DNA of 64,000 bases from RUG14223 sp051881075 (lineage in GTDB: Bacteria > Bacillota > Clostridia > Oscillospirales > Acutalibacteraceae), in contig JBJEPE010000010.1 in the NCBI GenBank assembly GCA_051881075.1, positions 25,269 to 89,268 on the forward strand, written 5' to 3'. The notes beneath the pieces were generated by a model. It made no database searches. It saw only the letters and a list, made by a program, of their open reading frames with translations, and was not told the origin of the DNA. The position numbers were made by a program, and so were the translations under genes. Positions 35,491 through 44,103 of the stretch are shown here, piece by piece (position 1 is the stretch's first letter; every line of letters starts with the position of its first letter).

Positions 35491-37072
35491 AACACAGCTA
35501 TCATTGCGTATAGCCTCGCTTTTACCACGTAAAGGAAATAATAAAGTCGGATTTTCTAAGTTTTTGGGAGTATTTATCGTAATTCTTTATGTGTTTGGTG
35601 CGGCAGGCGTTATAGTAGGTTTGTTGCTTAACTTTATGGCCAAGGCACTTCTTAAATCTGATATGGGCTGGAGCTTCTATGTAATAGTCGGACTTATTTA
35701 TATATTGATAGGGCTTGTAGGCAGTATTTTTTCATCTAAAAGCTTTATGTTTGATTCTAAAGATAACGAGCTTCTTTTGAGTATGCCGCTTACACCGCGT
35801 GCAATACTTGCTTGCAGAGTAGCCGTTCTGTTTATGATGAACTTTATGTTTTCTCTTATAGTATCTATACCGTGTCTGTACGTTTGCTCAAAGTATAGAG
35901 AGATAAATGTGGTATTTCTGATACGGTACTTTATAGCATGGCTGTTGCTTGTATTTCTTTCGGTTGCCTTTACCTGTGTTTTCGGCTTGATAATCGGGTA
36001 CTTGTCTTCAAAGATAAGACGTAAATATATAGCCACTACGGTTATTACGCTTTCGGTTTTGGCAGGAATGTATTTTCTTGGTGCAAATTTTTCAAAATAC
36101 GGTTCATGGATAATGAATAATGCAGGCAATATAGCAGGAACGGTAAAAAAGGTTATTCCGCCGATTTATTACTTCGGTCAGGTATGCTTTTACGGCAAAA
36201 TGTCTATGATTTTATCTCAGGCATTGTGGTGTATAATACCGTTTTTAGTCACATTCTTTGCGCTTTCTGCAGTATATTTTAAAATTTTGACAACAAATAA
36301 GGGTGTAAAAACACGCAAATATAAGGATAAGCATTTATTTGCATTGCCGGCTGTTCTTACGCTTACCAAAAAAGAGCTGAAAAGAATTTTCACAATTACG
36401 GTTTATCTTATTAACAGCTCGCTGGGCATATTTATGCACGTTATTATAATTATAACTCTTTTGACGAATCCTTTGGGTATTTTAAACTTGATTTTATCTA
36501 TTAAAGCCATACGCAGTGCGTTGCCCGTAGTAATAGTATATATGCTTTGCTTCTCTGTTGCGACTAACTGTACAACATCGTGCAGTATATCAATCGAGGG
36601 CGAAAATATCTGGATACTTAAGTCTTTACCTATAGGTGCAGGTAAGGTGATGATATCAAAGATTCTTGCTAACATGATAATTTCATGTCCTACACTTATA
36701 GCGCTTCAGATAACGGTATGTCATATTTTCACATTAAAACAAAATGAAATAATATACATTATAGCTATTCCTATATTGGCACAGCTTTTAACGGCCATGA
36801 TAGGACTGTTTTGTAATCTGCTGTTACCCAAAATGCACTGGACTAATCCTAACGAACCGGTAAAGCAGTCAGCGGCAGTATTGATTAACATGGTCGCAAG
36901 TCTGCTTATTACCGCAGGCCCGGCACTGCTATACTTCCTTGTACTTAAAGGCAAGATGGATGCAGGACTGTTCCTTTCTTTTACAATGTTATATTACATG
37001 GCAATTTGTATTTTATTTGTCTTTTTACTTGCCACAATAGGCAAAGTAAGATATAAATCACTCAATTATTAA
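35471..37072 (+). CDS. ABC transporter permease (ABC-2-like)
   Basis: 533 residues with about twelve membrane helices. After a short cytoplasmic start (MYKALIKTQLSLRIASLLP) and first helices comes the conserved segment SKSFMFDSKDNELLLSMPLTPRAILACRV, typical of EcsB/ABC-2-like export permeases, and later the matching ISIEGENIWILKSLPIGAGKVMISKILANM. Starts at the ATG at 35471, inside the ATPase gene, with GAGGG 5 bases upstream, so the two subunits are translationally coupled. Substrate unknown. The next gene, a diguanylate cyclase, begins 11 bases after the stop. Confidence 0.9.
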   Translation: MYKALIKTQLSLRIASLLPRKGNNKVGFSKFLGVFIVILYVFGAAGVIVGLLLNFMAKALLKSDMGWSFYVIVGLIYILIGLVGSIFSSKSFMFDSKDNELLLSMPLTPRAILACRVAVLFMMNFMFSLIVSIPCLYVCSKYREINVVFLIRYFIAWLLLVFLSVAFTCVFGLIIGYLSSKIRRKYIATTVITLSVLAGMYFLGANFSKYGSWIMNNAGNIAGTVKKVIPPIYYFGQVCFYGKMSMILSQALWCIIPFLVTFFALSAVYFKILTTNKGVKTRKYKDKHLFALPAVLTLTKKELKRIFTITVYLINSSLGIFMHVIIIITLLTNPLGILNLILSIKAIRSALPVVIVYMLCFSVATNCTTSCSISIEGENIWILKSLPIGAGKVMISKILANMIISCPTLIALQITVCHIFTLKQNEIIYIIAIPILAQLLTAMIGLFCNLLLPKMHWTNPNEPVKQSAAVLINMVASLLITAGPALLYFLVLKGKMDAGLFLSFTMLYYMAICILFVFLLATIGKVRYKSLNY

Positions 37073-37083
37073 TCTGAGGGGGC

Positions 37084-37872
37084 ATGACTTTGGTTATTGA
37101 AAATATTTCGGACTATGTTGATATTCCGGTAGTAGCGTTTTCATATCCTAAGATGGATAAAATCGTATATTCAAATCTTACATATAAGAAGAGCTTTTCG
37201 TCATGGAATAAAACCCCTGACACTATGGAGAGCTTGGCCTCTCTGTTTAAGCTTAATGTGGATGATATCAGAATGTCGCTAAATATTAACGGACGTTTCT
37301 TTCATACATATACTCAGGTAGGTGTGCCATTGTATCAGATTACTATAGATTTAAAAAGCTTAGGAGACACAAATATAGTAATTTGTATGATATACGACAT
37401 ACTTAAACACATAGGAGTACATATCCTAAAAGATCCACTCACTGATATATTCGGCAGAGCAGGACTGAGCCTTACGGTGAGTCGCTTTTTAAAAACGGCT
37501 AAAAAGGGCAGCTGTGCGCTTTATGTTATAGATATTGATAACTTTAAGATTATTAATGATATTTACGGCCATTTAAGCGGCGATGAGGTTTTGAAGCTTT
37601 TTGCTAAGAAGCTGGCAGGATTTGCAGGTAAAGAAGACATATACGGCAGATACGGTGGAGATGAGTTTATACTGCTGCATATATTAAATCCTTGTGACGA
37701 TGTCGATGAGGTAAAGAATAGAATGTTTGAGGCGCTCAAAATAAAGTATAAAAATATGGATATTCTGTGCAGTGCGGGATGTGTAGTATATGACGGCACC
37801 TCATCTTTTGAGGATTTCTTTGCGGCGGCGGACAAACAGCTTATTGTGTATAAACGTAATAGATATTTATAG
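37084..37872 (+). CDS. GGDEF diguanylate cyclase with unrecognised N-terminal domain
   Basis: 262 residues, no membrane helix. Residues 1-115 form a domain I cannot name (PAS-like in size: PVVAFSYPKMDKIVYSNLTYKKSF is reminiscent). A GGDEF domain follows: DPLTDIFGRAGL, YVIDIDNFKIINDIYGHLSGDEVL and the active site GRYGGDEFILLH, complete for c-di-GMP synthesis. The inhibitory RxxD site normally five residues before GGDEF reads GKED, so the arginine is missing and product inhibition may be lost. GAGGGGG precedes the ATG by only one base; a TTG at 37090 is better spaced and may be the true start. It closes the DUF1836-ABC operon. Confidence 0.85.
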   Translation: MTLVIENISDYVDIPVVAFSYPKMDKIVYSNLTYKKSFSSWNKTPDTMESLASLFKLNVDDIRMSLNINGRFFHTYTQVGVPLYQITIDLKSLGDTNIVICMIYDILKHIGVHILKDPLTDIFGRAGLSLTVSRFLKTAKKGSCALYVIDIDNFKIINDIYGHLSGDEVLKLFAKKLAGFAGKEDIYGRYGGDEFILLHILNPCDDVDEVKNRMFEALKIKYKNMDILCSAGCVVYDGTSSFEDFFAAADKQLIVYKRNRYL

Positions 37873-37883
37873 TTTGAATCTAA

Positions 37884-38222
37884 TTAACTGCAAAAATCCT
37901 CTAATATCCTGTTGAGTTCTTTATTGTCTACTGCGCCAATGCCCGTATCAAGAAGTATACGGTCACTTTGAGGCAATATATTGACGTCAAGGTTGGTAAC
38001 CTTAAACGGTATTTCCTTGTCTGGTTCAAATACCGCAAGCTTGCCGTGGTAGGTTTTTACTATATACTTATATATCTGTTTTTCAGACTGTACGTTGTTA
38101 TTCACTTCAACAGCAGGTTCCTTTTGCTTAACTGCATTATTGAATGATATGCTTATGATAAGCAGTATGACGGTGGTACAAAATGTGGCTGCGGCCATGA
38201 TTTTATATGCTTTGGGTTTCAT
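37884..38222 (-). CDS. Small membrane-anchored protein with BofC C-terminal-like domain
   Basis: 112 residues. An N-terminal membrane helix (about 7-28, IMAAATFCTTVILLIISISF) and a short polar linker lead to YIVKTYHGKLAVFEPDKEIPFKVTNLDVNILPQSDRILLDTGIGAVDNKELNRILEDF. This resembles the C-terminal domain of BofC, an inhibitor in the forespore SigK checkpoint (YxVKxYxGxIAVF...LPxxDR...G), and similar one-domain proteins are widespread in Clostridia. A sporulation role is therefore possible but not shown. It converges on the GGDEF gene with 11 bases between the stops. Confidence 0.65.
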   Translation of the reverse strand: MKPKAYKIMAAATFCTTVILLIISISFNNAVKQKEPAVEVNNNVQSEKQIYKYIVKTYHGKLAVFEPDKEIPFKVTNLDVNILPQSDRILLDTGIGAVDNKELNRILEDFCS

Positions 38223-38613
38223 TTGATTTATCCCCCTTGTAAATTCGCTTTTTGTGATAAATTATATGTTTTGTATGTAGTGTTGGCAATTTACAGCGTT
38301 TTAAATCATATTTGATGTAACGAAAATTTTTAATAGTTTTGATTTTTTTATATATAAAATATATACAAAAAACTTAAAAAACAACGGCTTTGCTATTGTT
38401 TTTGCCTGTTTTAAACGATTTATTCCGAAAAGTTAGAAAAAAGCATTTTAATTTTAAAAAAAATATGGTATAATAACTTAAAATCGTTTTATCTTAATAT
38501 AAAACTCAATGCTTAAAAGCAAATTTGAGCGTATTTTAGGATGTTCGATTGTTTATTTGAAGGTAAACATAAATCATTATAAATTTTACGGAGAATACAG
38601 GAGGTATGGTTAT
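38223..38613. promoter_or_regulatory. 391-base AT-rich divergent control region; extended -10 promoter at 38466-38474
   Basis: Lies between the BofC-like gene (minus) and the PBP gene (plus). TGGTATAAT (38466-38474) is a consensus extended -10 element with a weak -35 (TTTTAA, 17 bases upstream), giving a leader of about 135 bases before the PBP start. I see no recognisable riboswitch or convincing hairpin in the leader, and no small gene with a ribosome site elsewhere in the stretch. Confidence 0.55.
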
Positions 38614-41043
38614 ATGGCAACTGATATTAACAGATATAACAGCCGTAAAAAGTATTCGGGCAATACATCAGGCGGTAAGATAGTGCTTGGCGTATTTAAA
38701 AACTTTTTTAAATTGCTGTGGAAGTTATTTTCAACAGCCTTTATGGTATGTTTCGTTTCGGGACTTATCGTGGGAGTTTCAATGATTATATACATTGTAG
38801 GCGTTGCAAACGAGCCTTTGGGCATTGACCTTCACGCCGCAAAGCTTGATCTCACAAGCTTTATATATGTTAATGACGAAAACGGAAACCCTCAGGAATA
38901 TCAGCGCGTTTACGCTATAGAAAACAGAGTATGGGTAAGCTATGAGGATATACCTAAGGCTATGCGTGACGCTATGGTAGCTATTGAGGATAAGCGTTTC
39001 AGAGAACATAAGGGTGTAGACTGGATACGTACCGCAAGTGCCGTATTCAGCCTTGCTACCGGCAGCGACAGCTACGGAGGATCTACGCTTACGCAACAGC
39101 TTATTAAGAATATTACGGAAGATAACGAGGTAAGCTTAACGAGAAAGATCAGAGAGATTTTCCGTGCGCTTAACCTAGAGAAAGAATATACTAAGGATGA
39201 GATACTTGAAGCGTACCTAAATGTTGTAAACTTCGGCAGCGGCTCCAGAGGTGTTCAGGCGGCGGCAAATCTGTATTTTAATAAAGATATACAGGAATGT
39301 TCCATAGCTGAATGTGCCGCTATAGCAGGTATAACTCAGAACCCTGCGGCATATACGCCTTTGGTATATCCTGAGAATAACAAGAAACGTCGTGATACAG
39401 TAATTCAGGCTATGTTTGATCAGGGAAAAATAACTCTTGATGAATATAATGAAGCTATTGAAGAATCTAACAATATGAAATTCACTTATAGCTATGATGA
39501 TGACGATGAGGACGACGATGATGAGGAAGAGGTAGTTCAAAACTGGTACATGGATGCCCTCTACAGAGATGTTATCGCAGATCTTCAGGAGCATCTGAAT
39601 ATCAGTCAATATTCCGCTGAACAAAAGCTATATACAGAAGGACTTAAGATTTACTGTGCAATGGATGAAAGAGCGCAGACAATAGCTGAAAATGCTATAC
39701 TCAACCTTGAAACACCGTATGATAAGGATCTTGAGGTTGGTTATGTAATGATGGGCTTTGACGGCAGAGTGCTTGCAACGGTAGGCAGCCGTAACCCACG
39801 TGACGGTATATTGCTTTTTGACAGAGCCAGCGGCGCAGTACTGCAACCGGGTTCTTCAATTAAGCCTATTGGCTCATATTCTTATGCCATTGATAACGGT
39901 TATTTGCATTTCTCATCAAAGGTACAGGATAAGCCTATGGAGAAGTGGGACTATGTTGACGGTGTTTGGAAGTCCGGCCCTAACAACTGGTACTTATATT
40001 ATCAGGGCGAAATGCTGTTGCCTGATGCTATTGAATGGTCGTCAAACGGTACTGCGGTACAAACGCTTGATATGATAGGTGTAGAAAACAGCTATAAGTT
40101 TGTTACAAATAAGCTTGGTTTTAAGCATCTTGACAGAGAACATGATTCACACTATCTTGCAGGACTTTCAATAGGTGGTTTCTACGGTGGTGTAACGGTT
40201 AAAGAAATGACCGCCGCATATTGCATATTCGGTAATGGCGGAAGATTTTATGAGCCATACACTTACTATTATGTAACAGATCAGAACGATAAAGTAATTC
40301 TGGATAACAGAGATAAGCTTGGTATACAGGCTATCAGCGCAGAAACAGCTACCATTATGAACAGACTTCTCAGATATAACATTGAGAATTGCGCTCATAC
40401 AGGTGCAGCCAACGCCTCTGTATCCGGTTGGGAAATAATAGGCAAGACCGGTACTACAGACTCCGATAAGGATAGCTGGTTTATGGGACTTTCTCCATAT
40501 TGTGCTGCGGGTATATGGACAGGATACGATAATCCTCAGAGAATTAACTCAACCAATACCGCTACTATTTTACACGGTAAGATTATGGCTGAGTATCTGA
40601 AGGATAAAGAGGTTAAGAAGTTTACGCTTTCCTCTAATGTAATAAAGAAGAAATATTGTGCCGAATCGGGACTGCTTGCAACAGACAGTTGCAAAAAGAC
40701 CTTTACAGGCTATTATACTAAGGACAATATGCCCGGTTACTGTAACTGGGGACACGGCGGTTCAACATCGTCAACAAGCTCTATGGCAGAGTCACAGACT
40801 GAGTCAAGGCCGAGTGAGGAAAGTTCGGCTCCTGAGAGTATACGTGAGAATGATCCGACATCGTCAGAGGAGCCTGTATCATCTGATGACGAAAGCTCAT
40901 CTGAATCGTCTGAGCCGGATATTCCTGATGAACCTTCTTCAGAGCCTAGCGATATATCATCAGAGCCGGATCCTACGGATCCGGAAGATCCTTCATCGGA
41001 TGTTTCGTCTGAGGAACCGCCTGAAACGCAGGTTACTGATTAA
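38614..41043 (+). CDS. Class A penicillin-binding protein (PBP1A type)
   Basis: Bifunctional peptidoglycan synthase, 809 residues from the ATG at 38614, which has AGGAGG 9 bases upstream; the open frame reaches back to 38509 but without a ribosome site. One membrane helix (about 40-65) is followed by a GT51 glycosyltransferase domain: AMVAIEDKRFREHKGVDWIRT and GGSTLTQQLIKN hold the catalytic glutamates and donor-site residues. An acidic linker (DDDDEDDDDEEEVV) precedes the transpeptidase: SxxK in QPGSSIKPIGSY, SxN in WSSNGT and KTG in IGKTGTTDSDKDSW. About 95 C-terminal residues are almost wholly Ser, Glu, Pro and Asp, an unstructured surface tail. hom follows 45 bases later. Confidence 0.94.
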   Translation: MATDINRYNSRKKYSGNTSGGKIVLGVFKNFFKLLWKLFSTAFMVCFVSGLIVGVSMIIYIVGVANEPLGIDLHAAKLDLTSFIYVNDENGNPQEYQRVYAIENRVWVSYEDIPKAMRDAMVAIEDKRFREHKGVDWIRTASAVFSLATGSDSYGGSTLTQQLIKNITEDNEVSLTRKIREIFRALNLEKEYTKDEILEAYLNVVNFGSGSRGVQAAANLYFNKDIQECSIAECAAIAGITQNPAAYTPLVYPENNKKRRDTVIQAMFDQGKITLDEYNEAIEESNNMKFTYSYDDDDEDDDDEEEVVQNWYMDALYRDVIADLQEHLNISQYSAEQKLYTEGLKIYCAMDERAQTIAENAILNLETPYDKDLEVGYVMMGFDGRVLATVGSRNPRDGILLFDRASGAVLQPGSSIKPIGSYSYAIDNGYLHFSSKVQDKPMEKWDYVDGVWKSGPNNWYLYYQGEMLLPDAIEWSSNGTAVQTLDMIGVENSYKFVTNKLGFKHLDREHDSHYLAGLSIGGFYGGVTVKEMTAAYCIFGNGGRFYEPYTYYYVTDQNDKVILDNRDKLGIQAISAETATIMNRLLRYNIENCAHTGAANASVSGWEIIGKTGTTDSDKDSWFMGLSPYCAAGIWTGYDNPQRINSTNTATILHGKIMAEYLKDKEVKKFTLSSNVIKKKYCAESGLLATDSCKKTFTGYYTKDNMPGYCNWGHGGSTSSTSSMAESQTESRPSEESSAPESIRENDPTSSEEPVSSDDESSSESSEPDIPDEPSSEPSDISSEPDPTDPEDPSSDVSSEEPPETQVTD

Positions 41044-41088
41044 TTTCTGCAAACAATATTTATGTAATTTATTACAGAGAGGTGCGCA

Positions 41089-42336
41089 ATGGTACAAATA
41101 GCTATTTTGGGTTATGGTGTTGTAGGCTCAGGTGTTGCCGAGCTTATACGCACTCATAAACAGAGGTTGCTTCATAAATCAAAAGAAGAAGTAAATATAA
41201 AATACATTTTAGATATTCGTGATTTCAGTGGCACTCCGTTTGACGGATTGTTTACAAAGAATTTTGAGGAAATTTTAAATGACGATGAAGTGAAAATCGT
41301 TGTTGAGGTTATGGGCGGAGTTACCTTCGCCTATGACTATGTTAAGCGTTGCTTGCTTAACGGTAAAAATGTTGTAACGTCTAACAAAGAACTTGTGGCG
41401 GCTAAGGGTGCTGAGTTATTAAAAATCGCCAGAGAGAATAATCTTAACTTTTTATTTGAGGCCAGTGTCGGTGGCGGTATACCGATAATCAGACCTATAA
41501 ATCAATGCTTAGCGGCAAATGAAGTAGATGAGATAGCAGGCATACTTAACGGTACTACTAACTTTATTCTTACTAAGATGATTAGGGAAAAGATGGACTT
41601 TGACGCTGCTCTTAAGCTTGCTCAGGAACTTGGCTATGCTGAGCGAAACCCTGCAGCAGATATAGAAGGACACGACACTTGCCGTAAAATATGTATACTC
41701 GCTTCACTGGCGTTCGGAAAGCATGTTTATCCCGATAATGTATATACACAGGGAATTACAGAGATTTCAGCAAGTGACGTAGAGTATGCTAATATATGGG
41801 GCGGAGTAATTAAGCTTATCGGCCGTGTAAAGAAGCTTGAAAATGAAAAGCTTGACGTTATCGTAGCTCCTATGTTTATCAGCCGTGAATGTCAGCTTTC
41901 CAGCGTTGATGATGTTTTCAATGCAATTATGGTAAGAGGTGACTGTGCAGGTGATGTGATCTTCTATGGCAGAGGCGCAGGAAAATTCCCTACGGCAAGT
42001 GCTGTAGTGGCCGATGTCATTGACTGTATAAAGCATTTGAAAGCAAGAAAGTACTTGTACTGGGAGGACAGTGTATCTGAGGAACTTCTTATCCCTGACG
42101 GTGAATCTGAAACCGCTCTGTACATACGCATGAAGTGTGCCGATACAGAATCCACCTTTGAGTTATGCAAAGAGGAGTTCGGCGAGATTCGTAGGCTTTA
42201 TAAAGAGAATGCGGATGTAAATGAGTTGGCCATCGTAACAGAGAGTAATACGATGACATATTTTGATAATGGCATTAAAAACCTTAAGAATAACGGTATT
42301 GAGATAGAGTCCGTAATACGTATAGCCGGTTTTTGA
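41089..42336 (+). CDS. hom: Homoserine dehydrogenase
   Basis: Reduces aspartate semialdehyde to homoserine, the entry to threonine and methionine. 415 residues: NAD(P)-binding domain with VQIAILGYGVVGSGVAELI, catalytic domain with the lysine in NVVTSNKELVAAKG and the signature AGILNGTTNFILTKM...AQELGYAERNPAADIEGHDTCRKI, and a C-terminal ACT domain (about 340-415; ALYIRMKCADTESTFELCKEEFGEI) for feedback by threonine. GAGAGGTG precedes the ATG. lysC follows after 65 bases, so the first and third steps of the aspartate pathway are co-transcribed. Confidence 0.95.
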   Translation: MVQIAILGYGVVGSGVAELIRTHKQRLLHKSKEEVNIKYILDIRDFSGTPFDGLFTKNFEEILNDDEVKIVVEVMGGVTFAYDYVKRCLLNGKNVVTSNKELVAAKGAELLKIARENNLNFLFEASVGGGIPIIRPINQCLAANEVDEIAGILNGTTNFILTKMIREKMDFDAALKLAQELGYAERNPAADIEGHDTCRKICILASLAFGKHVYPDNVYTQGITEISASDVEYANIWGGVIKLIGRVKKLENEKLDVIVAPMFISRECQLSSVDDVFNAIMVRGDCAGDVIFYGRGAGKFPTASAVVADVIDCIKHLKARKYLYWEDSVSEELLIPDGESETALYIRMKCADTESTFELCKEEFGEIRRLYKENADVNELAIVTESNTMTYFDNGIKNLKNNGIEIESVIRIAGF

Positions 42337-42401
42337 TGTTTAATATAGAATTACCAACTGATTTTTTTTCAGATGTGATTTAGTAATAGGAGGAGTAATA
42401 C

Positions 42402-43604
42402 ATGAGTCTGGTTGTACAAAAATTCGGCGGAAGTTCAGTTGCAAATGCCGAAAGAGTTATGAACGTTGCCGGAATTGTTACTGATACTTATAAAAAAGGT
42501 AATAGCGTGGTTGTAGTAGTTTCTGCGCAAGGCGATACAACAGATGATCTTATTGAAAAAGCCAATGAAATCAACCCCAACGCCTCAAAAAGAGAGATGG
42601 ATATGTTGCTTTCATCCGGCGAACAGATTTCTATAGCATTACTTGCAATGGCAATAGAGAAGCTAGGTTATCCTGTAGTTTCACTGTTGGGTTGGCAGGC
42701 AGGTTTCCAAACCACGTCAGACTATACATCTGCACGTATTAAAAGAGTAACTGCAGAGCGTATACGCAAAGAGATAGACAAGAACAACATAGTTATTGTT
42801 GCAGGTTTTCAGGGAGTAAACCGCTATGATGATATAACTACGCTCGGCAGGGGTGGTTCAGACACAAGTGCCGTAGCTATTGCGGCTGCTATGAAAGCAG
42901 ATATATGCCAAATATTCACTGATGTTGAGGGTGTATATACAGCAGATCCGCGTAAGGTACCTAATGCTAAAAAGCTTGATGAGATCTCATATGATGAGAT
43001 GCTTGAGCTTGCTACGTTGGGCGCGCAGGTTTTGAACAACCGTTCTGTTGAAATGGCAAAAAAATATAATATTGAGCTTGAGGTACTGTCCAGCATGACT
43101 AAAAAGCCGGGTACCATTGTTAAGGAGGTAGTCAATATGGAAAAGATGTTAATAAGCGGTGTAGCTAAAGATACAAATGTTGCCAGAATTTCAGTCGTAG
43201 GTGTACCGGATGTTCCGGGTCTTGCATTCAAGCTGTTCTCAAAACTTTCCGCTAAGAATATAAACGTAGATATCATTCTTCAATCTATAGGTCGTGACGG
43301 TACAAAGGATATTACATTTACGGTGTCTAAGGATAAGGGCAAAGAGGCTGTAGAGCTTTTGAACGCATTTAAAGAAACCGTAGGTGCGACATCTATTCTT
43401 TATGATGATAATGTTGCTAAAATTTCTATAGTGGGTGCAGGTATGGAGAGTCATGCAGGTGTAGCTTCATCGATGTTTGAGGCACTGTATGAGGCTCATA
43501 TAAATATTCAGATGATATCAACCAGTGAGATAAAGGTTTCGGTATTGATTGATGCAGGTGATGCCGACAGAGCTGTAGTTGCTATTCACGATAAACTTTT
43601 TTGA
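42402..43604 (+). CDS. lysC: Aspartate kinase (alpha subunit; also encodes beta)
   Basis: Phosphorylates aspartate, the first step towards Lys, Thr, Met and diaminopimelate. 400 residues. Kinase domain (1-240) with the signature VQKFGGSSVANAERV, SSGEQISIALLAM, GRGGSDTSAVAIAAAMKADICQIFTDVEGVYTADPR. Two C-terminal ACT domains (about 265-400) form the regulatory part: VPGLAFKLFSKLSAKNINVDIILQS and AGVASSMFEALYEAHINIQMISTSEIKVSVLI. Length and layout match the B. subtilis LysC-type (aspartokinase II), which is made as alpha2-beta2. An internal start for beta is annotated separately. AGGAGG lies 10 bases before the ATG. Confidence 0.96.
   Translation: MSLVVQKFGGSSVANAERVMNVAGIVTDTYKKGNSVVVVVSAQGDTTDDLIEKANEINPNASKREMDMLLSSGEQISIALLAMAIEKLGYPVVSLLGWQAGFQTTSDYTSARIKRVTAERIRKEIDKNNIVIVAGFQGVNRYDDITTLGRGGSDTSAVAIAAAMKADICQIFTDVEGVYTADPRKVPNAKKLDEISYDEMLELATLGAQVLNNRSVEMAKKYNIELEVLSSMTKKPGTIVKEVVNMEKMLISGVAKDTNVARISVVGVPDVPGLAFKLFSKLSAKNINVDIILQSIGRDGTKDITFTVSKDKGKEAVELLNAFKETVGATSILYDDNVAKISIVGAGMESHAGVASSMFEALYEAHINIQMISTSEIKVSVLIDAGDADRAVVAIHDKLF
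43122..43604 (+). CDS. lysC: Aspartate kinase beta subunit from an in-frame internal start
   Basis: Inside lysC a full Shine-Dalgarno sequence AAGGAGG (43122-43128) stands 8 bases before the in-frame ATG at 43137, which is codon 246. Translation from there gives 155 residues consisting of the two ACT domains alone. In B. subtilis aspartokinase II the beta subunit (163 residues of a 408-residue alpha) is known to start at the equivalent codon. The ribosome site here codes for VKEVVN in alpha, so nothing in the protein requires a perfect AAGGAGG. Inference: the organism makes the alpha2-beta2 enzyme. Confidence 0.7.
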   Translation, partial: KEVVNMEKMLISGVAKDTNVARISVVGVPDVPGLAFKLFSKLSAKNINVDIILQSIGRDGTKDITFTVSKDKGKEAVELLNAFKETVGATSILYDDNVAKISIVGAGMESHAGVASSMFEALYEAHINIQMISTSEIKVSVLIDAGDADRAVVAIHDKLF

Positions 43605-43639
43605 TAGTATATAATACTTTTCATCGGAGCTGATTTACT

Positions 43640-44008
43640 TTGAAAAAATTATCACTTTTAATGGCTGTAATTTTAATCGCTTTAAGCTTTACCGCTTGCG
43701 TTAATTATAGGGCAGATGATTTGGTAGATACCGGTTCTTTAACAGATTGGACATTATCATGGAGCAGCTTTAAGGGCGAAATTTCACACACGTTTAATTA
43801 TGAGGTAACAGATAAAAGTTATTTAGCTTTTAGCGCATATTATAACGATAATATTGAAGTCTATATAGAAAATAATGGCAATAGGGTGGATGTACCTGCA
43901 ACCGTAGAGAAATTTTCTCTTAATTGGATAGTAGGAAATGAATTTATATTGACAGTTAAAGCAGATACAAAGAGCGAAGCCGGATTTTACTTTAAAATTT
44001 GTGAGTAG
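43640..44008 (+). CDS. Small hypothetical lipoprotein (TTG start)
   Basis: 122 residues beginning at TTG (43640) with CGGAG about 10 bases upstream. Signal peptide MKKLSLLMAVILIALSFTAC has a lipobox (SFTAC, cysteine at 20), so the mature protein is probably anchored in the outer leaflet. The remainder is beta-rich and hydrophilic (WTLSWSSFKGEISHTFNYEVTDKSYLAFSAYY), without a family I recognise. It follows lysC by 35 bases and may be read through from it. No function can be proposed. Confidence 0.65.
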   Translation: MKKLSLLMAVILIALSFTACVNYRADDLVDTGSLTDWTLSWSSFKGEISHTFNYEVTDKSYLAFSAYYNDNIEVYIENNGNRVDVPATVEKFSLNWIVGNEFILTVKADTKSEAGFYFKICE

Positions 44009-44103
44009 TATTAACTAAGATTAATTTATAAACAATTAATTGCATAGTAAAAGCACTTTTTCAATTAATTTAGTTTTACTTTTTTATTTATGGAGAAATT
44101 CCT

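Noticed and set aside
38509..38613. Longer N-terminus of the PBP from 38509
   Set aside because: No ribosome site, and the added residues do not resemble a PBP start; AGGAGG precedes the ATG at 38614.
44030..44090. Terminator after the small lipoprotein gene
   Set aside because: AGTAAAA/TTTTACT followed by T6 has an AT-only stem of 7 pairs and a loop of over 20 bases; too weak.
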